Source of the DNA: Chrysogorgia sp. JL179-B06
Lineage: Eukaryota > Cnidaria > Anthozoa > Scleralcyonacea > Chrysogorgiidae
Assembly: GCA_035772405.1 (NCBI GenBank)
Contig: JAYKKM010000157.1
Span: forward strand, 248,001 to 312,000
DNA: 64,000 bases
Reading direction: 5' to 3'
Both the position numbers and the translations under genes were made by a program. The notes beneath the pieces are model-generated. The model was not told the origin of the DNA. It made no database searches and saw only the letters and a list, made by a program, of their open reading frames with translations. Positions 19,901 to 30,246 of this stretch are shown here, in pieces (the stretch's first letter is position 1; each line of letters starts with the position of its first letter).

Positions 19901-20275
19901 TTTTTCTTTTGTTTTCAGGTAGTTCATTGTTTTCTCAGGTCCCCTCCTAGTGTCATTGTTTTCTCAGCCCCTCCTAGTTCATTTTTGTTTTATTTTCTCA
20001 GGTGCCCCTCCTAGTTCATTTTTTTTTCTCAGGTGTGCCTCAATTGTTCATTGCTTTGTTTCAGTGAGTTCTATTCATTGTTTTCTGGCCCCTCCTAGTT
20101 CCATTGTTTTCTCAGGTGCCCCTCCTAGTTCATTAAATAAGACAAACTTAATTTCCACTTCATAGGTACTTTAATTCATTGTAATTCATACTATATCTTG
20201 TATGAAATTATATTTTTTTCTCAGGTGCCCTCATAGTTCATTGTTTTCAGGTGCCCCTCATTTCAGACAAACTTA
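10955..20275. repeat. 9-kb satellite of a 29-bp unit with 96-bp cassettes
   Basis: The unit is TTCTCAGGTGCCCCTCCTAG followed by TTCATTGTT (29 bp), repeated of the order of 250 times with small variants (GTCCCTCC, TTAAGTGCC, CTAATTAATT). About 14 cassettes of 96 bp (AATAAGACAAACTTAATTTT... GATGAAAGTATCATTT) interrupt it, near 12415, 12825, 13970, 15100, 15850, 16605, 17325, 17905, 18310, 19000, 19475, 19605, 19760 and 20130. Higher-order duplication is clear: 16561-16680 equals 17281-17400 (period 720), and about 13200-13980 repeats at 14330-15110 (period about 1128). Short ORFs (FSQVPLLVHC) are artefacts. Copies decay towards 20.2 kb. Confidence 0.95.
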
Positions 20276-22160
20276 ATTTCCACTTCATAGTTTTTTGAAC
20301 TTCAATTATTGTATATTCAATACTTTGAATTTTTTGTAGTATTTTTAGTTTTTTTTTATAGTGTTTTTTTCCGTCATTGCCAATGTTCATTGTTTCAATA
20401 CATCTGTTCAAAGTATACATTTTTCTATGATTTTTCTTGTTTTTTTTTGCTTTGTTTTTTTCTTTTTTCTTCAGGTTGTTAATTTTTCGAAAGAGTCTTG
20501 CAGGCATGTTTACAGTATACTTGTTTATGATAAATCAAGCCAATGGATTTCATGTCATTTTTGGTTCATTTTTTCTTAGTTACTGTATGTTTTTATGAAT
20601 TTGCGGATAAGTTTTAATTGTCCGTAAAAAGTTAATGAAATAAGCTGATTTTGCAAAAGAGGAAATCTGCTTCCTTTTACAAATTATAAATAGTTTTTCG
20701 CAAGTTTCACTTATATTATTCATTCCTTAAAGTGAAAATAAGAATTCAACACATTACAAATAGCTATTAAATATAAACCACAATTGTTCGTTATTTTTTC
20801 AGTCTTAACTTTATGAATTAAAAAAATAAAAACTTTACTAATGCTTTTATTTTGAAATAACACATAACTTTTTTAAAAGCTATACATCATTTTATTATAT
20901 GAAAAAATTTTTATATCTTTAAAATATTTGAAAAAACAACATTATTTATAAATATTTATTTAAAAAAATAAAGTAATTTATTTAAGTCATTGATTTCTCA
21001 ACCATATCTTGTCAGCTTATTGATAATCTCTTTATCGCGTTTAGTTTTTTTCTGGATGGATTTCTATGTTTATACTCTGCGAATAAAATTATTTATTAAA
21101 TTGTTAAAAAAAGTGTTTTTTATCTTGAAAGACTCTCTGATGGTATGATGTTTGAAATCAAAATTAATCAAAGAGTGTTGTTTTGGAAGAAAATTTGTAC
21201 GTTACGTATCTGTCTATATCAAAAATGTCATCAACTTGTATAACTTTTAATACTCTTAACTCTAAGTTTAATACTTGATATCACAATCAACACATGTCTT
21301 TCTTAAACACAAATAAGTTAACTTCTAACATTATATAAATTATTAAATGAACCAATAACTCTTACGATAATCTTGTTTTAAATAACCTGATTTTTTTTTC
21401 GAATGCTTCGTTATCTCTTTCTTTAAGTATTTCAATACTTCTCACCCTTTAGTCTTAGTTTCATTTTAGAACATAACTTTATTTAACATCAAATTTTACT
21501 ACCATATTTATTAAGTGACGACTTTTTTCATCACATATATGTCATGTCTCATCTGGCTTTCTATAAGTATTCTAGTTTAGTTTTATTTGACTGGATTTCT
21601 TTCATATTTAGCAATTTAATAAAATTATTATAGTAATGTCATTTCATCACCATTTTGTCAAAGACTCATTTTGGTTGCATTTATCCTAATCATAATCGCT
21701 ATTTTAGTTTTTTTTCTTGAGGAGGCTGGATTCTTTCGTCCTGTTTAGATATCTGACAAAAAATAAAATTAATTATTAAATAATGTTAAAGAAAAATTGA
21801 TCATGAGGTTTTGTGGTAGTCTTGAAAGAAACTCTCTTTGATGGTGACTGAATGTTTAGAGATATCAAACAATAGCTAATCCCTTGAAAGGTTTTTTTGG
21901 CAATTTGGCAATGGTTATATACATCATGTGAAAAGGTGTCAGTTTACCACAAGTTATTTTTTTCTCACGACTACTACATATTATGCAAACCTAGATATAA
22001 GTCAACTTGTATAAGTATCTTTTAATACTCTTAACTCTGAAGATTATCAATACTGAGGCCGTCAAAACGTCACTCACCAATCAACAACATGTTTTCTTAA
22101 AAACTACCCCATCCTACACCACCGAGACGAATAGACTTCAATAGAACATTTAACTATAAT
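20276..22160. other. AT-rich stretch without recognisable features
   Basis: Strongly A/T-rich, with long T runs and low-complexity words, starting as a decayed edge of the satellite (TTCATTGTTTTCAGGTGCCC still seen at 20238). Two partly similar halves: TATCTTGAAAGACTCTCTGATGG near 21120 and GTCTTGAAAGAAACTCTCTTTGATGG near 21820. No supported gene. Its irregular look could be poor assembly. Confidence 0.5.
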
Positions 22161-22299
22161 ACCACCTTGAACTCTGAAGAAGCCCACCACAAAAAAGCTT
22201 TGAACCAAAAAAATAAGTCCATTGTTTTATCATATTTACCTGATTGTTTTTTTCCCATCACTGCTAGAACATCGTCTCGTCTCAACATCTTCTCAGTAT

Positions 22300-22445
22300 T
22301 GCTTCGGAATTTTGGACTGTGGCCGAGTTTTGTGGGGCACCCACCATTTCAGCACTTCATTATTTCAGGATGCAATTTTTGGGAAAGCAACCGAATTTTT
22401 GGACTGTGCCGAGTTTTGTGGCACCCACCATTTCACACTAACTCC
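22300..22445. repeat. Imperfect tandem duplication, about 85 bp apart
   Basis: GGAATTTTGGACTGTGGCCG...GGGCACCCACCATTTCAGCACT recurs about 85 bp downstream as CGAATTTTTGGACTGTGCCG...GGCACCCACCATTTCACACT. Confidence 0.75.
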
Positions 22446-22550
22446 AAGCTAAAGTGCATCATTAGTTGGATTGGCATTTTGGGAAAGGCAAACCATATAA
22501 TATATCCGTGGTTTTTCAAATTCCTAACATGCCAGCTTAATGTCCTGTAG

Positions 22551-23345
22551 TCAATACACCAACAGTGGATTCCTAACGTTCATCAGAACGACATAAATAA
22601 CGAACAGTGGATTCTACGTTAACAGACGACATAGATATTGAATCACAGAGAATAGGGTATGTCAGAGAACCATCACTGGACCATTGAAACTACTCCAATA
22701 AGGAAAATCATGAAAATACTCATGTTAAAACCAATAGGTTTTATTAATAAAACAGATTTTCCTTACCATATTTGACCAAATGCTAAAATCTATTTTATAA
22801 AATCTATTTTATTATGTTTCATTTTCAAACTTGAATGAAAACAAATAACTTTATATTACAAAAAGTAAATTATTTGGTTTGTTTCCCATAAAATCCTGGA
22901 CCTATTTCATAATGCCGCTATTTTAAATATTCTTTTATGTGCATGTATAACCTCATTAGGAAACAAAGATTATTTTGAATAGCCAACACACAAACAAGGG
23001 ATAATGGATAATTAAGATGCACATAAAGGAATAAATAAAGGAATTGGTCGCCATTATGAAAGAGGTATATTAATTTGAATGCATGAACAATACTGCAAAC
23101 AAAAGGCCTCGATTAGTTTCCTGGTATTTCCAAGGTTCTTGTGAGTTTTCTTTTAAAATGTAATTCTTAGCATGTACTGACAGATAATTTTTTAAACTTA
23201 TTTGTACAGAAATTCTCTTTGCTCCCTTAATTTGAAAGGGTACATTTTCATATTTCACCCTGGAGTGTTACGTATTTATTGTTAGGGCAACTTCATTCAA
23301 ATTAATGTGAAAGTGTAATTTTAATTAAGTGTAATTAATAACAAG
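22551..23345. other. No feature seen
   Basis: AT-rich unique-looking DNA. The short minus ORF at 23070-23258 has no recognisable similarity or splice context. Confidence 0.4.
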
Positions 23346-23399
23346 TCAGTGTTCAGTCACACGCCGGCCTGTAGGCTATACCACCCCTTTGGATAGGTA

Positions 23400-25255
23400 A
23401 AGTCGTTGGAAGGTCAAAACTCATTTGGAGGGTGGCAGTCCCTGAAGGGATACCTCGGGCAAGGGAATCATACCAACCACGTAGGGAGTCGCCAGGCCCT
23501 GGCGGTGCAGTGAGACGCCAAGGCCTGGCAGTGCGGTGAGACGTCGCCTGTGCTTGCATGCCGGGGGAACCGCTTGTCCCCCGGCAAAGATGACGGTACG
23601 CATGTCATCAGCAAGTTGGGGGAAACCGTTCATCAACAACATGAACAGAGGCCCCTGGGAAGCAAAGCCACTGGGGCAAGGTAACTGTCCAGTCTGCCAA
23701 GGAAACTGCATGTCCTGGCACCACTGACGGTCCGCGTACCGTTAGCAAGTTGGGGGAAACCGCACGTCCCCCAACATGAACAGCAGCAACCTGGGTAGCA
23801 CAGGCAGGGCCGTCGACAGCCAGAACGGGCCCCGGGTCCTAATTTGCGCGCGGGCCACCTCCGATATTTTTAGTTTCAATAGCGTTATCTTGAGTTGCAA
23901 GACGAATTAATTACGTGTAAGTAAATAAATCACGTAGACTATTGACTACACAGCCGGTTTTTTCCCTAGTTGTTTTTTTTAATTTTGTATAGTTGAATCT
24001 CAAAAACTTTAAAACGTATCTTAAATTCAAAGAACAACATAGTGATGGAATTGTTTATGGCTCCCTTGTTTCAGTTGTTTGTCTATATCGACGCGTGAAT
24101 GCGGCAATCTTGAAATTTGAACCTTTGAGAAGCTTAACGCTAATCCAGTGAGGTTGTGTTAATAATGATTCAACGTTAAGTCCAACTAAAAGTAAGCTTA
24201 TCAGAAAGCTGAAAGCAGGGTCTGTATTGACTGTATGTTTTGGCCTGTAGAAATGAACAGCTACAAAATATTTCCGTTGACGTAAATTTTATGACCCGAA
24301 CATTTTGCAATGCTGGGACTGGGGCCTGTAACTCCGTTAGTTTTGACAAAATACTATATTATTACGAATACTAAGCCTTAGCCAGGACCAGAAAGTTTCC
24401 CAGCAATGATCAACTTACCAAGGGTTTGCTGGGCCCCAGCAGCAAGTTTTTGTTAATTAATAATATAATATATGATATCTTCATGGACCGAATTTTTGGC
24501 GGGTCCCTTCTTGGCCCGGCCCCCGGGGTAATTACCCCGCCTACCCACAATGCACTGTCCAGCCTTCCGGGGAAATCGCATTGACAAATAAAGAACTGAC
24601 AAATATGGACAATACAGGTACTAGAACAACAAACATGCATTAGCTATCAAGTTTTCTATCACATGGCAAGCCAGGGAAAGCAAGACTCACGTCATTTGTG
24701 CTTGCATGCCGGGGAAACCGCTTGTCCCCGGCAAAGATGACGGTAACGCATGTCGTCAGCAAGTTGGGAGAAAACCGCTCGTCCCCCAACATGAACAGAA
24801 GCCCCCTGGGAAGCAATGCCACTGGGGCAAGGAACTGTCCAGCCTGCCCGGGAAACCGCATGTCCCCGGCACCACTGACGGTCCGCGTACCGTTAGCAAG
24901 TTGGGGGAACCGCACGTCCCCCAACATGAACAGCAGCAACCTGGGTAGCACTGCCACATACACAATGCACTGTCCAGCCTTCCAGGGAAACCGCATGTCC
25001 CCTGGAAGCAATGACAAATAAAGAACTGACAAATATGGACAATACAGGTACTAGAACAACAAACATGCATTAGCTATCAAGTGTTCTATCATGCACCTGG
25101 CATGGAGAGCAAGACTCACGTCGTCTGTGCTTGTATGCCGTGGAAACCGCTTGTCCCCAGCAACAATGGCGGTCCAGCTGCAAGTTGGGGGACACTGCAT
25201 GTCCCCTGAACCAATGACAATAAGACACTGACAATACAGGTACTAGAACAACCGC
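23400..25255. repeat. GC-rich repeat family with AACCGC(A/T)NGTCCCC words
   Basis: A block at 23553-23801 (TGCTTGCATGCCGGGGGAAC...CAGCAGCAACCTGGGTAGCA) recurs at 24700-24950. Its continuation (CAATGCACTGTCCAGCCTTC... ACAAACATGCATTAGCTATC) recurs at 24548-24655, 24965-25082 and partly at 25195-25250. Internally, GGGGAAACCGC(TT/AT/AC)GTCCCC words and CAGCAAGTTGGG repeat. All ORFs here change frame between copies and are not coding. Confidence 0.8.
23802..24547. mobile_element. Transposon-like insertion in the GC-rich repeat
   Basis: Compared with the second repeat copy (24941-24970), the first copy is interrupted after CTGGGTAGCA and resumes at CACAATGCACTGTCC. The insert begins CAGGGCCGTCGACAGCCAG, a hAT-like CAGGGCC end, and finishes in GGCCCGGCCCCCGGGG. 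The right terminal repeat is not clear, so it may be truncated; class is tentative. Confidence 0.55.
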
Positions 25256-25624
25256 CCATGTATTAGAATATGAGGGAATACCGGACTGGAGTAATAAGCC
25301 GAGGGTGGGTGGGAGGGAGAACTTCTCAAGCCAAGCTAGTTGTTAGCAGCAGAGACTAGTCGATTTGCATATTGTGCATTGCCCTGAAATCCAGGTACAG
25401 GTGCCTCGATGTGATTGGTTCTTCATACGCAAAGCCCGCCAAAATCCCTGCCCCCTAGAAGTGTCATATATGCTACACCTCTTGTATTAATATTATTTAT
25501 TGCATAAATCCAATTAATCTGTAGTGAAACCTGGATGGTACTCACTCCAGCAAATAAGTATAAGAGTTTTGAACTGAGTTTTTATATTCATTACTTCACT
25601 ATTAAGCATTATAGATGTATTTAC
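25256..25624. other. Region downstream of the last recognised Roco exon
   Basis: No clear feature. On the minus strand an acceptor-like GGTTTCACTACAG followed by ATTAA at 25518 would complete the preceding split codon and stop immediately (GAT TAA). It is a possible but unproven terminal exon of the Roco gene. Confidence 0.3.
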
Positions 25625-25675
25625 CTGCACTTGTAGTACTTGCACCATTAATTTCCTGAAACTTTTTAACAACCT
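25625..25675 (-). CDS. Roco downstream exon (17 codons)
   Basis: On the minus strand, acceptor CTCCTTATTTAACAG, 51 bp, donor GCAG/GTAAAT. Joined in phase to the exon ending at 26602 it reads P-EVVKKFQEINGASTTSA. Phase 1 on both sides, so at least one more exon should follow towards lower coordinates. Confidence 0.6.
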
Positions 25676-28600
25676 CTGTTAAATAAGGAGAATATTCAAA
25701 ATGAATATTATTCAATTTTTTGCATCTTTTTAAAATTAAAATACTTGGTGGGCAACCCAATAAACAAAATCAACAAAAGATATTTTAATAATATATCTAA
25801 AACAGCAATTCGAAAGTTTTTTGATCACCATAATCTGGAAAAGGTCTCTGCATGATCCTTGACCACTGACTATTTAGACCAATCAGGACATTTTGAAATA
25901 AAAAGTCTAGATGAAGTCCATAATAAGGTAATAGAGCACACATGCAGTAAAAAATTCAGTTTGAAATAAACTCTTATTTGAAAGAACTCTTGAAATTATA
26001 AAAACTTACAACACTTCCATGTCTCACTTTGTTCTTGAGATATGAAGATATCACACTGCATATGTTCCACTGCATGTCAACCTATTGAAAAAGCCTGTAT
26101 ATCTTTGGAATTATCAAATCAAGTCACTCTAAACTTCACATGCTTAGTGTTATTTGATACACTCACATTGCATGCAGTTTCAAGTGATTTTGTTACATAA
26201 TCTAAAAGATATACATGATTTTTCACTATTTGAACTCAATATGCAGTGTGATGTATGCAGTGTGATATCTACATACCATATCAACAAATCTTCATATCTC
26301 AGGAGTGAAGTGAGACATGGAATAGTCGTAAACACCAATCTTTATAATTTCAAGAGGTTTTTAAAGTAAGAGAGTTTATTGCAAACATAATTTTTCACTA
26401 CAGATACACTTTAATACTCAGAATGCAAATTGCAGTCAAATTACCTTGTAACATCAGGTAAGCAATTTTTAGAGTAACACAGTACCCCTCTGGAAATTGA
26501 TAAACCCATGCATAGTAAATTAAGTTAGTGTTAATCTCTTACATGGAAACTTATTGTTGTCTCCTACAGACCTAATAACAATACTACATTATGATAAATA
26601 CCTGGAGGAGGAATGATTAATTCTTTCTTAACAAAATCCATTATGTGTGGATCCTCACAGAACAATTCTTTATTGTCGTCTTTTGATGTCATCTTGTGAT
26701 GATACTTTCTACATCCAGGACATCTATGACGAATTTCATAGCGAAGTCTAGGCCACAATTCCTGCACCATATCTGCAAAAATCTGGTGAAAACGTAGGAC
26801 AACCATCCACAATCCATTTATTTTGCCATTGTTGCTTATTCTTGCTGTAAATTCTATCTTCTTATTTTGCTTAGTGACGTAGAATGTTACTTTTTCTTGC
26901 TCTTCCATTGTAATGCCAAAGAATCCTTGGTTCCATTGAATTCTGTAGTTTGAACAACGGTGGGAACGGACCATTTGTCGTTCAAATAGACCAACAGGGA
27001 AAGTACTGTAAATACTGTATTGACTGCTCATTTCAATCTCATTTTCTAAAGCAGTTGTTGGCCATAACCTTTTAATATCAACCGGAGAATCTTTAGGCAT
27101 AAGTGCCGGGATAAAAGTGTAGTTCTCGCTGGGGTTTTTTTCCTTCGAATTCGGCTTCTTTCACTGTCATTTTATAACCAACATCAAAATGATCGAGTAA
27201 GGCAGCAATCTTCTTAAAGACTGGTAATTTTGGAACCGCATCGAACCATATACATCGCAAAAGAGATTCTGAAAGCATACCTTTCTCGACCAAATCGCGT
27301 TTTTCCTTTTCAAACATCTCAGCATCCATGTTGCAAGCTTGGAATTCTTCTCTGAACTTCAGGTGAGATTCCAACTCGTGGTGGACGACCTCTTTAACCA
27401 ACATGATAAGCCACTGGGGATCCGGAAAGATCAAATCTTTGAGCTGTTTCACACGTTCAAAATGTAAAACTTTACCTAGTTTAACCAGGTAAAGAATGAC
27501 AGCATGCAAAGTCTCTTTTTTCTCCACAACTTCATTGAACATTTCAAGGTGTTGACATAACCACTTTTCCAATTCTTCAAATGTTAGGTACTTGGTGAGG
27601 TTCTTGTTTTTCATTTCCTCTCTCAAAGCAGGTAATAACTTTTCAATTTCTACCCACAAAAGTGGAAGCTTGGTTTCCAGATGCGGGAACAAATTCATGT
27701 TGTTTCCAGTTCGAACAAGTTCCTGCCTTAAGTTGCTGACATTCAACCCTTCATAGCCACCAATACGTCGCCTTCTTCCTGCAGATGTAACAACTATACC
27801 AGTCTCTCCATTGGCAGATTTGTCTTTCTCATCTGATGTGAGAACAATTTCTTTAGGCAGGACTGGCCTTTCTGCTGTCAGCGAGTTAAGCTTTTTCCTT
27901 TGTACAGGTGTTGGAACTGTCATTTTCATCCAAATTCTCCAAATCCGATTTTATAGAATCCACATCACGTTTTTCCTGTTTGTTAATTCTTTTTAACATA
28001 TCCTGACACCTGTCGTTTACGACGCTATCTTCCACAAGGTCAGATTTTGTTGCAGTAACCATTATAACAGGCCTTCGAACAATACTCTTTAACTCGTCAA
28101 TCCACTTGCCAGCATTTTCATCATACGATTCATCAGTTGTTTCATATTCTGACACGTCCACAGCCAAAAGAAACAAAGAGTGTTTTTCAAAAAAGTAATG
28201 ACTTACACTCTGGTACTCCATGTGACCACCAAAATCCCAGATTTCTAATTCGAGATCTTCATTCTCAGGATCTGGATACCACTTTCTGATCTCAATACCT
28301 TCAGTTCTCTCATCTTCGTCCGTCGGTCTTGACTCTCCCATCAATAAACCGTTAACAAGACTCGTTTTTCCTGCGCCAGAATTCCCGATAACCACAACTC
28401 TAAGCCGTTTAGAGTGAGCTTCACCAAACTTAGCGATGCTTTTAAAATAATTTAAAATACTTCTACCATTGTTACAGATAACTTGTGGTGGCTTCTCCAG
28501 CACATTACCTGTGAGGTGGAAATTCGTGCCCGTTTCTATTAAGTTGGCAACACATTCGGGAAATTCTTTTAGTTTATTGAAACTCATATCACAATTTATG

Positions 28601-30246
28601 AGACCAATGTTATTCTCGAGACTGTCTGGAACTTTCTTCAGGCCACAGTATTTCATATTCAGATGCCGTAAGTTCGTTAATGAAGGAATTGAAAATGACT
28701 GCTGACCAAGATCTCTATTGTCCTGAAGGTTCAGAACTTCTAAATTAACACAATGTTCAAGACCCCCTGGAAGTTTCTTCAGGCCACAGTTACTCATATT
28801 CAGCTGTTTTAAGTTCGTTGATGAAGGAATTGAAAATGACTGCTGACCAAGTTCACTATTGTCCTGAAGGCTCAGAACTTCTAAATTAACACAATGTTCA
28901 AGACCCCCTGGAAGTTTCTTCAGGCCACAGTTTCTCATATTCAGATGTTTTAAGTTCGTTGATGAAGGAATTGAAAATGACTGCTGACCAAGTTCAATAT
29001 TGTACTGAAGGCTCAGAACTTCTAAATTAACACAATGTTCAAGACCCCCTGGAAGTTTCTTGAGGCCACAGTGTCTCATATCCAGATGTTTTAAGTTCCT
29101 TGATGAAGGAATTGAAAATGACTGCTGACCAAGTTCTCTATTGTACTGAAGGCTCAGAACTTCTAAATTAACACAATGTTCAAGACCCCCTGGAAGTTTC
29201 TTCAGGCCACAGTATCTCATATCCAGATATTTTAAGTTCCTTGATGAAGGAATTGAAAATGACTGCTGACCAAGTTCTCTGTTCCAGCCAAGATGTAAAG
29301 TTTCTAAATTGGTGAGTTTTCTTAGACCTACTCGATAAGCGTTCAGGAAACAACGGAAAATGACAAGTCGCTTAAGTTTCACAAGTTTGTCAAGTGATAA
29401 TAATTGATTCTGAAAATTATTGTGATATAATTCAAGTACCTCCAGCTCTTCCATCGCTGTTATGGCCAAAGGTAAGACCTTTAGTCCGCAATTGTATAAC
29501 ATGACTTTTCGCAGTTTTAATTTATCGCTCAGTTCGAAATCGTCACCTATCGATCATCAAAGATAAATAATTCTTGAAGATTGTTTAGTTGATCCATTCC
29601 GGTTGGTAAAATCTTCTTTCTCTTACCACATAACAATAATCTTTGAAGGTTAGTCATACCTTCGACAGATATTGTTTTGCATTGTGATGTAGTATCAAGC
29701 TCGGTAATGGGGTCGGTGGACGTTTTTAGAGTAATGTTCTGAAAAGAAATTTCTGGAAAATCTTTCTCATCAGGAAATAAACGATAATATCCAACATTTA
29801 CAGATAACGTGTCATCACTTGCAATTACTAATTCTTCTACATCAGATACCGTAGTTCTGTCAAGTCCATCCAGACTACCACATTCGTAATTTCTCAAAAC
29901 TAGACGCCGCAATTTCCGTTTGCATGCAGCAATTACTCCAACCACATTTTACAGCATTGCATCGCACGTCTAGGCCAATGAGACCAAGTTCATCAGTCTT
30001 GATTTCACAGCATTTGTTATTATTATCAACGAAAACGTTAATTGATAGTTGAGCACCCAAATTATCGACGATAGATTGCAGAAATTCGGGAACATCTTCA
30101 TGATAAAGTAGGATTGTTTTGATTTGCGGATGATTTAAAAGTTCTGGAGGAATGGATGTTTTCAGAAAACCAGCAGCTCTTAAATCAATCTCATCGTCAC
30201 GAGCACGACATTTGACTCCATTAATAGTAAAAGTACTGCTACTCAT
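25625..30246 (-). CDS. LRR-Roc-COR (Roco family, MFHAS1-like) gene, frames broken
   Basis: Read on the minus strand from ATG at 30246: N-terminal segment, leucine-rich repeats (about 29545-28480), Roc GTPase (about 28405-28020) and COR (about 27790-26602), then a small exon 25625-25675. Roc motifs seen: P-loop GNSGAGKTS, switch RTEGIEI, WDFGGHMEY and TKSD, so GTP binding is plausible. Roco proteins are multidomain GTPases in which COR mediates dimerisation. No kinase domain follows, so the closest architecture is MFHAS1-like rather than LRRK. The large exon is interrupted by four frame changes: near 29940 (+1), 29552 (-1), 27896 (+1, A-run) and 27106 (+1, CCCGG). Protein similarity is continuous across all four, which suggests recent decay or sequence error. 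Donor CCAG/GTATTT at 26601. Confidence 0.8.
25920..26415. mobile_element. Foldback MITE in Roco intron
   Basis: Arms at about 25925-26075 and 26265-26410 are inverted and imperfect: outer AGTAAAAAATTCAGTTTG vs CAAACATAATTTTTCACT, inner CCATGTCTCACTTTGTTC vs GAGTGAAGTGAGACATGG, plus TTATAATTTCAAGAG. No ORF of note. Occupies the intron 25676-26601 of the Roco gene. Confidence 0.75.
26602..27110 (-). CDS. Roco segment 5: COR domain, second part
   Basis: Reads MPKDSPVDIKRLWPTTA, FPVGLFERQMVRSHRCSNYR, QWNQGFFGITM..., typical of COR-B (PxGxFxRLxVR). Then a Cys/His-containing part (HRCPGCRKYHH) and KKELIIPPPG. The frame could run on to 26564, but a consensus donor CCAG/GTATTT at 26601 is the likelier exon end, because a phase-matched exon exists at 25675. 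Confidence 0.8.
27093..27929 (-). CDS. Roco segment 4: COR domain, first part
   Basis: Reads RPVLPKEIVLTSDEK..., YEGLNVSNLRQELVR..., FEELEKWLCQHLEMFNEV, LVKLGKVLHFE, DLIFPDPQWLIMLVKEVV: typical COR text (the FPDPQWL motif is characteristic). Ends at GTYA* because of a surplus G in TATCCCGGCACTT; without it the protein continues FYPALMPKDSP into segment 5. Confidence 0.85.
   Translation of the reverse strand: MKMTVPTPVQRKKLNSLTAERPVLPKEIVLTSDEKDKSANGETGIVVTSAGRRRRIGGYEGLNVSNLRQELVRTGNNMNLFPHLETKLPLLWVEIEKLLPALREEMKNKNLTKYLTFEELEKWLCQHLEMFNEVVEKKETLHAVILYLVKLGKVLHFERVKQLKDLIFPDPQWLIMLVKEVVHHELESHLKFREEFQACNMDAEMFEKEKRDLVEKGMLSESLLRCIWFDAVPKLPVFKKIAALLDHFDVGYKMTVKEAEFEGKKPQRELHFYPGTYA
27886..29545 (-). 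CDS. Roco segment 3: LRRs and Roc GTPase
   Basis: The open frame resumes as DDFELSDKLKLRKVMLYNCG and holds irregular LRRs, then five near-identical 47-residue double-LRR units (CGLKKLPGGLEHCVNLEVLS, ELGQQSFSIPSS), a last LRR, then the Roc domain with GNSGAGKTS at about residue 372 of the ATG-started frame, WDFGG and TKSD. Ends out of frame just after LENLDEN, at an A5 run; dropping one A joins it to segment 4 as KEKLNSLTAERPVLP. Confidence 0.85.
28640..29290 (-). repeat. 141-bp tandem LRR repeat, five units
   Basis: Markers such as GGAATTGAAAATGACTGCTG recur at 28685, 28826, 28967, 29108 and 29249, exactly 141 bp apart. Each unit is 47 codons, two LRRs. Differences are few, including at silent sites, so expansion is recent or homogenised. 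Confidence 0.95.
29547..29945 (-). CDS. Roco segment 2: first LRR-like part
   Basis: Continues in the next frame as VIAACKRKLRRLVLRNYECG and ends NLQRLLLCGKRKKILPTGMD, LNNLQELFIFDD. There is no ATG at its upstream end, so it is a continuation and not a separate gene. The stop at 29547 lies 7 codons before the LRR frame resumes. Confidence 0.6.
   Translation of the reverse strand: MVGVIAACKRKLRRLVLRNYECGSLDGLDRTTVSDVEELVIASDDTLSVNVGYYRLFPDEKDFPEISFQNITLKTSTDPITELDTTSQCKTISVEGMTNLQRLLLCGKRKKILPTGMDQLNNLQELFIFDDR
29875..30246 (-). CDS. Roco segment 1: N-terminus
   Basis: Starts MSSSTFTINGVKCRARDDEI. About 100 residues before the LRRs, with no domain recognised (LLNHPQIKTILLYHEDVPEF). The real frame is lost near 29940, after the CNAVK run; the remainder to the stop at 29875 is out of frame. 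Confidence 0.6.
   Translation of the reverse strand: MSSSTFTINGVKCRARDDEIDLRAAGFLKTSIPPELLNHPQIKTILLYHEDVPEFLQSIVDNLGAQLSINVFVDNNNKCCEIKTDELGLIGLDVRCNAVKCGWSNCCMQTEIAASSFEKLRMW

Noticed and set aside
10955..20275. CRISPR array
   Set aside because: Repeats of 29 bp are contiguous with no unique spacers, in an intron-containing eukaryotic genome.
24640..25070. Overlapping ORFs of 100-130 residues on both strands
   Set aside because: All lie in the GC-rich repeat; the frame is not kept between its copies.
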